Assembly (NCBI GenBank): GCA_023461275.1 | Contig: JAEYMI010000105.1 | Location: forward strand, 62,001-126,000 | Source: Actinomycetes bacterium | GTDB taxonomy: Bacteria; Actinomycetota; Actinomycetes; Mycobacteriales; Mycobacteriaceae | Direction of reading: 5' to 3' | DNA length: 64,000 nt | Shown: positions 50,803 through 58,594 of the stretch, piece by piece | Position numbering within the stretch: position 1 is the first letter of the stretch | Layout of the letters: each line of letters starts with the position of its first letter | Notes under the pieces: model-generated | Seen by the model: only the letters and a program-made list of their open reading frames with translations | Told to the model about the DNA's origin: nothing | The model's database searches: none | Position numbers and translations under genes: made by a program

Positions 50803-51918
50803 GTGCATCCCGACGTAACCGCAGACCTGGAATCCCTCGACTCGACCCTGACCACCGTGGAAAAGGTCGTCGACGTCGAGGAGCTGCGTCGTCGGATCGA
50901 CGAGCTCGAGATGCAGGCCTCCGATCCCGAACTGTGGAACAACCAGGATCACGCGCAAAAGGTGACGAGTGAACTCTCGCACGCGCAGGCCGAATTCCGC
51001 CGGGTGACCGAGTTGCGTCAGCGCCTCGACGACATGCCGGTGCACTACGAGCTCGCCGAGTCCGAGGAAGGCGACGCCCAGGCGAGCGCACTCGCCGACG
51101 CCGACACCGAGCGCGCGTCGCTGCGCGCCGACATCGAGGCGATGGAAGTCAAGACCATGCTGGCCGGCGAGTACGACTCGCGGGACGCCGTGGTCAACAT
51201 CCGGTCCGGCGCCGGTGGCGTGGACGCCGCCGACTGGGCACAGATGCTGATGCGGATGTACATCCGCTGGGCCGAACAGCACGGTTACGGCGTCGAGGTC
51301 TACGACACCTCCTACGCCGAGGAGGCGGGTCTCAAGAGCGCGACCTTCGCGGTCAAGGCGCCCTACATGTACGGCACGCTCTCGGTCGAACAGGGCACCC
51401 ACCGGCTGGTGCGCATCAGCCCGTTCGACAACCAGGGCCGACGCCAGACCTCCTTCGCCGAGGTCGAGGTGCTGCCCGTCGTGGAGACCACCGACCACAT
51501 CGACGTCGACGAGAACGACGTCAAAGTCGACGTCTATCGATCGTCGGGTCCCGGCGGGCAGTCGGTGAACACCACCGACTCCGCGGTCCGCCTGACCCAC
51601 ATCCCGACCGGCATCGTGGTGACCTGCCAGAACGAGAAGAGCCAGCTGCAGAACAAGGCGTCGGCGATGCGCGTCCTGCAGGCCAAGCTGTTGGCCCGCA
51701 AACAACAGGAGGAGCGCGCCGAGCTCGACGCGCTCAAGGGTGACGGCGGATCGAGCTGGGGCAACCAGATGCGCTCGTACGTGCTGCATCCGTACCAGAT
51801 GGTGAAGGACCTGCGCACCAACGTCGAAAGCAACAACCCCACGTCCGTTCTCGACGGCGAGATCGACGACTTCATCGAGGCCGGCATTCGCTGGCGAATG
51901 GCCGAGACGAATGCCTGA
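50803..51918 (+). CDS. prfB: Peptide chain release factor 2
   Basis: 371 residues from GTG 50803. SSGPGGQSVNTTDSAVRLTHIPTG near 245 is the GGQ peptidyl-tRNA hydrolysis motif. ISPFDNQGRRQTSFAEVEV near 205 carries the SPF tripeptide that reads UGA and UAA, separating RF2 from RF1. The reading frame is continuous, so the autoregulatory +1 frameshift of E. coli prfB is absent, as in other actinobacteria. It heads the cluster prfB-mscS-unknown-ftsE-ftsX-smpB and overlaps mscS by 8 bases. Confidence 0.95.
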   Translation: MHPDVTADLESLDSTLTTVEKVVDVEELRRRIDELEMQASDPELWNNQDHAQKVTSELSHAQAEFRRVTELRQRLDDMPVHYELAESEEGDAQASALADADTERASLRADIEAMEVKTMLAGEYDSRDAVVNIRSGAGGVDAADWAQMLMRMYIRWAEQHGYGVEVYDTSYAEEAGLKSATFAVKAPYMYGTLSVEQGTHRLVRISPFDNQGRRQTSFAEVEVLPVVETTDHIDVDENDVKVDVYRSSGPGGQSVNTTDSAVRLTHIPTGIVVTCQNEKSQLQNKASAMRVLQAKLLARKQQEERAELDALKGDGGSSWGNQMRSYVLHPYQMVKDLRTNVESNNPTSVLDGEIDDFIEAGIRWRMAETNA

Positions 51919-52855
51919 TGTGGTGATGCTGGCCCTCGCGCCAGGCGCCACCGAAGCGGTGATCGGCCGGCTCTATCGGTGGCTGGCGACCTCGGGTCTG
52001 GAAATCCTGATCTGGGTGCTCGGCGCGCTGCTGGTCATCCGGTTCATCCGCTGGTCGGCGGCGAAGTACGTCGGCCGCATCGAGGATCAGTTCACCAATA
52101 GCGATCTGATCGTCCAGACCGAGGACGCCAAACATCGCCGCGCGCTGATCGATGTGGTGGCGTGGACCCTGATCGTCATCGTCGTGATCATCGTCATCAT
52201 CCACTCGTTGTCGGTGCTCGGTGTGCCGATCACCGGGCTGGCCGGGCCCGGTGCGGTACTGGGTGCCGCACTCGGTTTCGGTGCGCAGCGTGTTGTGCAG
52301 GACGTTCTCGCGGGATTCTTCGTGGTCGCCGAAAAGCAGTACGGCTACGGCGATGTGGTGAATTTGACCTGCACCAGCTCGACGGTCGCCGAGGGCACGG
52401 TCGAAGACGTCACCCTACGGATGACCCGACTGCGTACCAGCGAGGGGGAGGTGATCACCGTGCCCAACGGGCAGATCATCACTGCCACCAACCTCTCCAA
52501 GGACTGGGCGCGTTCGGTGGTCGACGTACCGGTCCCCGCCGACGCCGACATCAGCACGGTCAACGACACACTTGCTCAGGTGGGCAAGGACTTCTACGCC
52601 GAAGAACGTTGGCATGACCTGCTGCTCGACGCGCCGTCGCCGCTGGGCGTCACCAGCCTCGAACTCGACTCGGTGACCGTGCGCATGGTGACCCGGACGC
52701 TGCCCGGCAAGCAGTTCGAGGTCAGCCGCGCGCTGCGCATCGCGATTGTGCAGGCGCTGGCCCGCGAGGGCATCTCGGTGGCCCCCGGACGTGAGGTGCA
52801 AGCGGCCGGCGGGCCACCGGCGACGCTCGCCGACGAAGCCGGAGACAAGTCATGA
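51911..52855 (+). CDS. MscS-family mechanosensitive channel
   Basis: 314 residues. Two transmembrane helices near 30-50 and 80-105 precede the pore helix region GLAGPGAVLGAALGFGAQRVVQDVLAGFFVV near 110-140, the Gly/Ala-rich MscS TM3. The beta domain follows, with YGYGDVVNL, GTVEDVTLRMTRLRTSEGEVITVPNGQI, typical of MscS, and then an alpha-beta C-terminal part. It opens under membrane tension to release solutes. Its start overlaps the prfB end by 8 bases, and its stop overlaps the next start by 4 bases. Confidence 0.9.
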   Translation: MPDVVMLALAPGATEAVIGRLYRWLATSGLEILIWVLGALLVIRFIRWSAAKYVGRIEDQFTNSDLIVQTEDAKHRRALIDVVAWTLIVIVVIIVIIHSLSVLGVPITGLAGPGAVLGAALGFGAQRVVQDVLAGFFVVAEKQYGYGDVVNLTCTSSTVAEGTVEDVTLRMTRLRTSEGEVITVPNGQIITATNLSKDWARSVVDVPVPADADISTVNDTLAQVGKDFYAEERWHDLLLDAPSPLGVTSLELDSVTVRMVTRTLPGKQFEVSRALRIAIVQALAREGISVAPGREVQAAGGPPATLADEAGDKS

Positions 52856-53307
52856 CCAACGTGACCCCGTCGTCGTCGGCCTCGTCGCCCACGCCGGTCG
52901 ACCGGCGGGCCGCATCGCGTCGGAAGTATCGCTGGGGCTATATCTACGGCACCCGGATCCGTACCAGTACCGCTGTGGTGGCGCTGGTATTCGTCGTGTG
53001 CGTGATCCTCTACGGCTACACCTCGCAGCGGTACGGGGTCGTCGCACCGCCGCCACCGGTTGCCCCACGGACAACCGTGACGACACCCACCTACAGCGAG
53101 CCGCCGTCGTCGATTCCGTCGAGCACTGCCGAGTCCTCCGCGACGACCGGCACGACGCAATCTCCCAGCGCGCCCTCGGGTGAGTCGAGCACATCCACCC
53201 CGAGCGGCTTCGGCGACCTTCTGCCCGGCGGTGCTCCGCAAACCACGCAGCCGCGGACACCGGAACCGCCGTTCGCCACAACGCAGACCACGCGTTCGGT
53301 TCCCTGA
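52852..53307 (+). CDS. Proline/serine/threonine-rich membrane protein
   Basis: 151 residues. A cytoplasmic N-terminus (RRKYRWGYIYGTRIRTSTA) leads to one transmembrane helix at about 42-60, then about 85 extracytoplasmic residues made almost entirely of Pro, Ser, Thr and Gly, without a folded domain, that may be mannosylated or span the cell wall. M. tuberculosis has a proline-rich protein at this place (Rv3103c). ATGA overlap with mscS implies coupling. Its role is unknown, though its place before ftsEX hints at the cell envelope. Confidence 0.7.
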   Translation: MTNVTPSSSASSPTPVDRRAASRRKYRWGYIYGTRIRTSTAVVALVFVVCVILYGYTSQRYGVVAPPPPVAPRTTVTTPTYSEPPSSIPSSTAESSATTGTTQSPSAPSGESSTSTPSGFGDLLPGGAPQTTQPRTPEPPFATTQTTRSVP

Positions 53308-53335
53308 CCGACGACGCCCCGACAGGCACCACGAG

Positions 53336-53357
53336 AACCTGAGCGGCTGCTCAGGTT
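53336..53357. terminator. Hairpin between the Pro-rich gene and ftsE
   Basis: AACCTGAGC (53336-53344) and GCTCAGGTT (53349-53357) form a perfect 9-bp stem with loop GGCT. No T-run follows. Lying 9 bases before the ftsE -10 box, it separates the two transcripts or acts on ftsE. Confidence 0.5.
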
Positions 53358-53365
53358 CGCATCGT

Positions 53366-53371
53366 TACACT
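53366..53371 (+). promoter_or_regulatory. -10 box of ftsE, possibly leaderless
   Basis: TACACT ends 8 nt before GTG 53380. Confidence 0.4.
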
Positions 53372-53379
53372 GGCTTGCT

Positions 53380-54066
53380 GTGATCAAGCTGGAGAACGTC
53401 ACGATGCAGTACAAGGCATCCAGTCGCCCGGCATTGTCCGACCTGGATCTCGAAGTCGAGAAGGGAGAGTTCGCCTTCTTGATCGGTCCGTCCGGTTCGG
53501 GCAAGTCGACCTTTTTCCGGCTCCTGCTCAAAGAGGACCGGCCGACCAGGGGCGACGTGTGGGTGGGGGATTACCACGTCAATCAGCTCAAGGCGCGGAT
53601 GGTGCCCAAGCTGCGGCAGTCGATGGGGTGCGTCTTCCAGGACTTCCGGCTGCTGCAGCAGAAGTCGGTGGCCGAGAACGTCGCCTTCGCCCTCGAGGTG
53701 ATCGGCAAGTCGCCCTCGACGATCCGTCGGGTGGTGCCCGAGGTCCTCGACTACGTCGGTCTGTCCGGCAAAGCCGACCGCATGCCCAACGAGTTGTCCG
53801 GTGGTGAGGCGCAGCGTGTGGCCATTGCCCGTGCCATCGTCAACCGTCCCATGGTGCTGTTGGCCGACGAGCCGACCGGAAACCTCGATCCCGAGACCAG
53901 CGAGGAGATCGTCGACGTCCTCGACCGGGTGAACCGACGCGGAACCACCGTCGTCATGGCCACCCACGATCGTCACATCGTCGACTCCATGAGACGTCGG
54001 GTGCTGGAGTTCGACAACGGCCGCCTGGTCCGCAACGACCCGCGAGGGGTGTACGGCATCGGCTGA
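53380..54066 (+). CDS. ftsE: Cell-division ATP-binding protein FtsE
   Basis: 228 residues from GTG 53380. Intact ABC ATPase: GPSGSGKSTFFRLL (Walker A) near 34, VFQDFRLL (Q-loop) near 82, LSGGEAQRVAIARA (signature) near 142, VLLADEPTGNLDPE (Walker B) near 162 and MATHDRHIVD (H-loop) near 195. With FtsX it controls peptidoglycan hydrolase activity at the septum. The next gene is ftsX, 56 bases away, with GAAGGA as its ribosome site. Confidence 0.95.
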   Translation: MIKLENVTMQYKASSRPALSDLDLEVEKGEFAFLIGPSGSGKSTFFRLLLKEDRPTRGDVWVGDYHVNQLKARMVPKLRQSMGCVFQDFRLLQQKSVAENVAFALEVIGKSPSTIRRVVPEVLDYVGLSGKADRMPNELSGGEAQRVAIARAIVNRPMVLLADEPTGNLDPETSEEIVDVLDRVNRRGTTVVMATHDRHIVDSMRRRVLEFDNGRLVRNDPRGVYGIG

Positions 54067-54122
54067 CCCGTGCTCAGCGACCCCGTACACCTCGACGTCA
54101 GCGAAGGAACGACTGAAGCAGC

Positions 54123-55031
54123 ATGCGCGCCAACTTCATCATCAGCGAAGTCCTCAACGGACTGCGCCGCAATGTCACCATGACGATCGCGATGATCCTG
54201 ACCACCGCGATCACCCTCGGCATGTTCGGCGGTGGTCTGTTGGTCATCCAGATGGCGGACAAGAGCCAGAAGATCTTCCTCGATCGCGTTGAGATGCAGT
54301 TCTTCATCAACGACGCGGTGTCGGCGGCCGATCCGGGCTGCCAGAAGAATCCGTGCGCACAGTTGCGCACCGACCTGGAGAAGCAGCCGGGTGTCGCATC
54401 GGTCTCCTACATCGATCAGAACGAGGCGTTCGAGTCCGCCAAGCAGACCTTCAAGGACAACCCCGACATCGCCGACAACATCCGCGAGGGCACCATCCCG
54501 GCGTCGCTGAAAGTCCGGATGGCCGATCCGCAGCAGTTCGGTACGGTGCTCGACGAGTTCAAGGACCGCAAGGATCTCGGCGTCGACGGCGTGCTCGACC
54601 AACGTGAATTGGTCAAACGCATCTTCAGCGTGCTCGACGGAACACGCAACGCGGCCTTCGCGATAGCGCTGGTGCTGGCTCTCGCGGCGATCCTGTTGAT
54701 CGTGAACACGGTGCAGATCGCGGCCTTCACCCGCCGAACCGAGGTGTCGATCATGCGGCTGGTGGGTGCCACCCGGTGGTACACCCAGCTGCCCTTCCTG
54801 CTCGAGGCGGTGGTCGCGGCGCTGGTCGGCGCATTCCTGGCCATCGGGGGATTGTTTGCCGCCAAAGTGTTGTTCTTCGACAATGCGCTGCGTGATCTCT
54901 ACGGAGTCAACATCCTCGCCCGCATCACCGCGACCGACGTTCTGTTCGTGTCACCGTGGCTGATCCTGGGCGGAATTCTGTTGGCAGGCGTGACCGCGTA
55001 TGTCACCCTGCGTGTGTACGTGCGTGAATGA
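54123..55031 (+). CDS. ftsX: Cell-division protein FtsX
   Basis: 302 residues with the FtsX topology. A short cytoplasmic N-terminus and helix near 20-42 lead to an extracytoplasmic loop (about 45-165) with two cysteines ('DPGCQKNPCAQ') that can form a disulfide. Three more helices follow near 175-200, 225-250 and 275-295. The loop recruits hydrolases of the RipC/NlpC type in actinobacteria, driven by FtsE. The smpB start is 25 bases on. Confidence 0.93.
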   Translation: MRANFIISEVLNGLRRNVTMTIAMILTTAITLGMFGGGLLVIQMADKSQKIFLDRVEMQFFINDAVSAADPGCQKNPCAQLRTDLEKQPGVASVSYIDQNEAFESAKQTFKDNPDIADNIREGTIPASLKVRMADPQQFGTVLDEFKDRKDLGVDGVLDQRELVKRIFSVLDGTRNAAFAIALVLALAAILLIVNTVQIAAFTRRTEVSIMRLVGATRWYTQLPFLLEAVVAALVGAFLAIGGLFAAKVLFFDNALRDLYGVNILARITATDVLFVSPWLILGGILLAGVTAYVTLRVYVRE

Positions 55032-55056
55032 CAGACCACCGCAGGAGGTGTGAGAC

Positions 55057-55530
55057 ATGGTGAAAGAAAAGGGTCGCAATGTGATTGCGAGCAATCGGAA
55101 GGCGCGACACGACTACGCCGTGCTCGACATCTACGAGGCCGGCATCGCGCTGGTGGGTACCGAGGTGAAGAGTCTGCGCGCCGGTAAGGCGTCGTTGGTG
55201 GACTCCTTCGCCACCATCGACGACGGCGAGGTGTGGTTGCACGCCTTGCATATTCCGGAGTACACCAACGGTTCCTGGACGAATCATCCGGTGCGCCGCA
55301 AGCGCAAGCTGCTGATGCATCGGCGTGAGATCGACACGTTGATCGGCAAGATCCGCGATGGCAACCTGACGCTGGTACCGCTGTCGATGTACTTCAACGA
55401 TGGTCGGGTCAAGGTCGAGTTGGCGCTGGCGCGCGGTAAGCAGGCACACGACAAGCGCCAGGACATCGCCAAGCGCACTGCCCGACGCGAGGTCGAGCGA
55501 GAGGTCGGTCGTCGCGTCAAAGGAATGTGA
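55057..55530 (+). CDS. smpB: SsrA-binding protein SmpB
   Basis: 157 residues. NRKARHDYAVLDIYEAGIALVGTEVKSLRAGKASLVDSFATI near the N-terminus and the basic C-terminal tail QAHDKRQDIAKRTARREVEREV are typical. SmpB carries tmRNA to stalled ribosomes. GGAGG lies 9 nt before the ATG. The ssrA gene itself is not seen within the window. Confidence 0.95.
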   Translation: MVKEKGRNVIASNRKARHDYAVLDIYEAGIALVGTEVKSLRAGKASLVDSFATIDDGEVWLHALHIPEYTNGSWTNHPVRRKRKLLMHRREIDTLIGKIRDGNLTLVPLSMYFNDGRVKVELALARGKQAHDKRQDIAKRTARREVEREVGRRVKGM

Positions 55531-55537
55531 TCCGCAG

Positions 55538-56809
55538 GTGAGGGGGCCGCACATTCGCCTGTTGGCGCTCCTGGCGGTAGTGCTCGGTGTGATCGCGATG
55601 TCGGTCGCGTGTACGCCGCAGCCGCAAGGTCGGCTCGGTGGTGACGGGCCGGCGTTGCCGGGCGTCGCGGCCACCCCACCGATGGGCTGGAACAGCTGGA
55701 ACACCTTCGGCTGCAACATCACTGAACAGATCATCAAGGCGCAGGCCGACGCGCTGGTCTCGACCGGGATGCGCGACGCCGGATACACCTACGTCGTCGT
55801 CGACGACTGCTGGGCCGCACCCACCCGGGCCGCCGACGGTGCCCTGCAGGCCGATCCGGTCCGATTCCCTTCCGGCATGGCCGCTCTCGCCGAGTACGTC
55901 CACTCGCGGGGTCTGCGTTTCGGCCTGTATTCGGGGGCCGGTGACAAGACCTGCACCCAATTCCAGGGTGTCTACCCGGGCGCGACGGGAAGTCGCGGCC
56001 ACGAGACGCAGGATGCGAACACGTTCGCGCAGTGGCAGGTCGACTACCTGAAATACGACTGGTGTTCGGCCGACGCGAACCTCTCGGACCAGGTCGACGC
56101 CTTCACGGCGATGCGAGATGCCTTGCGCGCCACCGGACGTCGAATCGTGTACAGCATCAACCCGAATAGCGGTGTGGCCGGATCAGTACCGGGCGCCGAC
56201 CACGACTGGGGCGGGGTGGCCACGATGACACGGGTCACCAACGACATCACTCCGGCGTGGACGACCACCGGCGGACCGTCGGGCGCCCAGGGCATCGAGA
56301 ACATCGTCGACGCCGTGGCGCCGCTGTCCCAACGGGTGCGGGCCGGTGCCTACAACGATCCCGACATGCTGGTCGTCGGGACGTCGGCGGCCACGCCGCT
56401 CACCGTCTCCCAGCAACGCAGCCAGATGTCGATGTGGGCGATGATGGCCGCACCGCTCATCGCGGGCAACGACCTCACCGCGATGACACCGGAAACACTT
56501 GCCACGCTCACCAATCCGACGATTCTGGCCATCGATCAGGATGCCCGCGTCAACGCCGGAGCGCGGGTCGACGACGATCCGGAGATCTGGGTCCGCGCCA
56601 TCGGCAACAAGGGCCTCGCGGTGTCGATGACTAACCGTGGCGATCATCCCCGGTCGCTGTCGGTGGCGCTGGCCAGTCTCGGCCTCACCGGCGACGCGAC
56701 GGTCACCGGCGTCGACGCCTGGACCGGGCGGCGATACCAGGCCGCTCAGGGACGCCTGCGGGTCGACGATGTCGGCGTCGACGACACGGTGGTCCTGCGG
56801 ATCGAATAG
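55538..56809 (+). CDS. Alpha-galactosidase lipoprotein, GH27
   Basis: 423 residues from GTG 55538, 7 bases after the smpB stop. The signal sequence HIRLLALLAVVLGVIAMSVAC ends in a lipobox-like SVAC, so it should be lipid-anchored outside. The GH27 catalytic domain runs from about 45 to 320: PPMGWNSWNTFGCNI, YVVVDDCWA, YLKYDWCS near 170 with the nucleophile Asp, and NDPDMLVVG near 270 with the acid/base Asp. A beta-sandwich domain completes the protein. It would release terminal alpha-galactose from exogenous or envelope glycans. An actinobacterial lipoprotein of this type is uncommon beside smpB. Confidence 0.85.
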   Translation: MRGPHIRLLALLAVVLGVIAMSVACTPQPQGRLGGDGPALPGVAATPPMGWNSWNTFGCNITEQIIKAQADALVSTGMRDAGYTYVVVDDCWAAPTRAADGALQADPVRFPSGMAALAEYVHSRGLRFGLYSGAGDKTCTQFQGVYPGATGSRGHETQDANTFAQWQVDYLKYDWCSADANLSDQVDAFTAMRDALRATGRRIVYSINPNSGVAGSVPGADHDWGGVATMTRVTNDITPAWTTTGGPSGAQGIENIVDAVAPLSQRVRAGAYNDPDMLVVGTSAATPLTVSQQRSQMSMWAMMAAPLIAGNDLTAMTPETLATLTNPTILAIDQDARVNAGARVDDDPEIWVRAIGNKGLAVSMTNRGDHPRSLSVALASLGLTGDATVTGVDAWTGRRYQAAQGRLRVDDVGVDDTVVLRIE

Positions 56810-56842
56810 TCCGGTCGGTCGGTCTTGTCGATCGGCAATGGT

Positions 56843-57220
56843 CTAGGGCCGCAACTTCTCGACCATCTCGTAGAGGTTGCCCGGCGTCACCATCCAGTCC
56901 GCGGTCCCGTGGAAGTCGAACTGGAACTCGATCGTCGGGCCGGGCCGCTTGATCTGAACCAGGCATCGCTGGAAGCGCGTGCCGTTGACGGCCGTGACGT
57001 CGCCGAGTTCGATTGCCTTGTCGATGACGTCGAAGTTGTCGGGGGTTTGGCCTTCCCAGTTGTCGGCGTAGTACGCGAATCCGAACATGCGGCGCCGTGG
57101 TGAGATCTCGATCACCAATGAAATTCCCACCCAGCCGGAGGTGACGTAGACCTCGTCGGAAATGATGAGCTGCCCGATCTCGTGAATGAGCTCATCGGCG
57201 CGTGGGTTCGGTGCGGTCAT
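56843..57220 (-). CDS. Small conserved protein of unknown function
   Basis: 125 residues, no signal peptide or membrane segment. The pattern IHEIGQLIISDEVYVTSGW, 'MFGFAYYADNWEGQTPDNFD' and 'IEFQFDFHGTADWMV' suggests an alpha-plus-beta fold with many aromatic residues, somewhat like immunity proteins of contact-dependent toxins. No toxin gene is next to it. It is divergent from the mycolyltransferase gene and has no recognised partner. Confidence 0.6.
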   Translation of the reverse strand: MTAPNPRADELIHEIGQLIISDEVYVTSGWVGISLVIEISPRRRMFGFAYYADNWEGQTPDNFDVIDKAIELGDVTAVNGTRFQRCLVQIKRPGPTIEFQFDFHGTADWMVTPGNLYEMVEKLRP

Positions 57221-57314
57221 GTCGTGCCCCCATGGATTGTGAGTTCATCTAACGATCTGGTGACGGTTGGATGGCGACGGGCGCGCTGACTGAGCATCCG
57301 CACGCACGGGCCGA

Positions 57315-57320
57315 TATAAC
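57315..57320 (+). promoter_or_regulatory. -10 box of the mycolyltransferase-like gene
   Basis: TATAAC ends 7 nt before ATG 57328, consistent with a leaderless transcript. No clear -35 element is spaced correctly. Confidence 0.45.
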
Positions 57321-57327
57321 TGCGCCC

Positions 57328-58302
57328 ATGACGACTTGGGGGATCAGGAAACGACGCACCGCGCTCGGCGTGATCATAGGGGTTCTGCTGGCCGCGGTGG
57401 CGGGAGCGGTCGGCGTTCCGGCCGCGAATGCCGCGCACGTCACCGGCATTCAGCGCGTGGACGGGCAATTGTCGATCGTCAACGTCTTCTCGCCCTCGAT
57501 GGGGCGGATCATTCCTAATCAGGTGCTATCGGGCGGTGCCGGATCCAAACCGGTGCTCTACCTGCTCAACGGGCGGGCCGGTGGCGTCGACGGCGACAGT
57601 TGGTTGCAGCAGACGAACTATCGCCAGTTCTTCGCCGGCAAGGACGTCACCGTCGTATCGCCGCTCGGTGGACCGTACTCGTGGTACGCCGACTGGCAGC
57701 AGCCCGACCCGAAGCTGGGCGTGAACAAGTGGGAGACCTATCTGCTGCGGGAGTTGCCGTCGGCCATCGCCGGGCCGCTGAAGACCAACGGCCGTAACGC
57801 CGTCGCCGGGCTCTCACTCAGCGGTGGGCCGGCGCTGGACCTGGCCGGCCGCGGCGGTGGACTCTACCGGGCGGCCGCGTCCTTCAGTGGATGTCCGGCG
57901 ATCAGTGCCCCGCCGGCGACCGCGGGCGTCATCGCGACCACCGCTCTCGGTGGCGGTAACGCGCTCAACATGTTCGGTCCGCCCGGTTCGCCGGCCTGGT
58001 TTGATCACGATCCGTCCCGCAATCCCGGACGACTGGCAGGCAAGGCGATCTATCTCGGTGCGGCCGTGGGCATCCCCGGCGCACCCGACGCGGCGCCGTT
58101 GGGCGCGCCGACGTTGCTGGCCGGCCCGGCGCAGGTGGAGATGGCGACCAAGTGGTGCACCGACCAGCTCAGCGCCGCACTCAACGGTGCCAGGATTCCG
58201 CACACCTACCGCGTCTTCCCCCAGGGTGCGCACACCTGGGCGCTGTTCGAGAACGAGTTGCGCGACGGCTGGCGGGTGCTCGGCCCGGCGCTGGGGGCTT
58301 GA
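57328..58302 (+). CDS. Secreted mycolyltransferase, antigen-85-like
   Basis: 324 residues. The signal peptide (about 1-35) has a basic start, a hydrophobic core and the ANA|A cleavage site. The catalytic domain resembles the Fbp family: YSWYADWQQPDPKLGVNKWETYLLRELP near 112, GLSLSGGPALDLA near 156 with nucleophile Ser, and FPQGAHTWALFENEL near 297 with the catalytic His. Fbp enzymes transfer mycolic acids between trehalose and arabinogalactan. A central insertion around 180-215 has 'FGPPGSPAWFDHDPSRNP'. Presence of this enzyme supports a mycolate-bearing host. Confidence 0.87.
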   Translation: MTTWGIRKRRTALGVIIGVLLAAVAGAVGVPAANAAHVTGIQRVDGQLSIVNVFSPSMGRIIPNQVLSGGAGSKPVLYLLNGRAGGVDGDSWLQQTNYRQFFAGKDVTVVSPLGGPYSWYADWQQPDPKLGVNKWETYLLRELPSAIAGPLKTNGRNAVAGLSLSGGPALDLAGRGGGLYRAAASFSGCPAISAPPATAGVIATTALGGGNALNMFGPPGSPAWFDHDPSRNPGRLAGKAIYLGAAVGIPGAPDAAPLGAPTLLAGPAQVEMATKWCTDQLSAALNGARIPHTYRVFPQGAHTWALFENELRDGWRVLGPALGA

Positions 58303-58594
58303 GGGAGTGGTCGAAATTGTGCCGATTTGCGTGCAATTCCGTGTCATCACGGTTCGGTATCGAATCCTCACCGCCCATGTGGATTTAGGTTTCGCTGCAA
58401 TCGCTTAGCGCGAAGTTCAACAGAAAAGTCGATATTTACTACAGAGCATCGGCGATGGTGGTATGGTTTCGAGTTGAGATCTTTCTGCAGCCTTCTTAGG
58501 TGAATAACCGCAGGTCGGGACCGGATTTCACGGGTCGTGTCGGGAGTGCCCGAATTGTCGACACGGTGTGTCCGGTGGGGCTAAATTTCGTGCC
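58303..58594 (+). promoter_or_regulatory. AT-rich control region before the amidohydrolase gene
   Basis: A 292-base gap without a gene, lower in GC than its flanks around 58395-58500. TAAATT at 58582-58587 is a -10 box 7 nt before ATG 58595, so the mRNA is probably leaderless. No convincing operator is seen. Confidence 0.4.

Noticed and set aside
48954..50942. A 662-codon minus-strand frame across the MBL hydrolase, hisN and prfB start
   Set aside because: It is antisense or out of frame to recognised genes and its product is Arg-rich with no motif.
50803..51000. Programmed frameshift in prfB
   Set aside because: The frame is continuous from the start and no in-frame UGA or CUU-UGA-type site is seen.
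55531..57327. A tmRNA gene near smpB
   Set aside because: The bases around smpB contain no alanine acceptor-like stem or tag-like frame, and the following sequence is coding.
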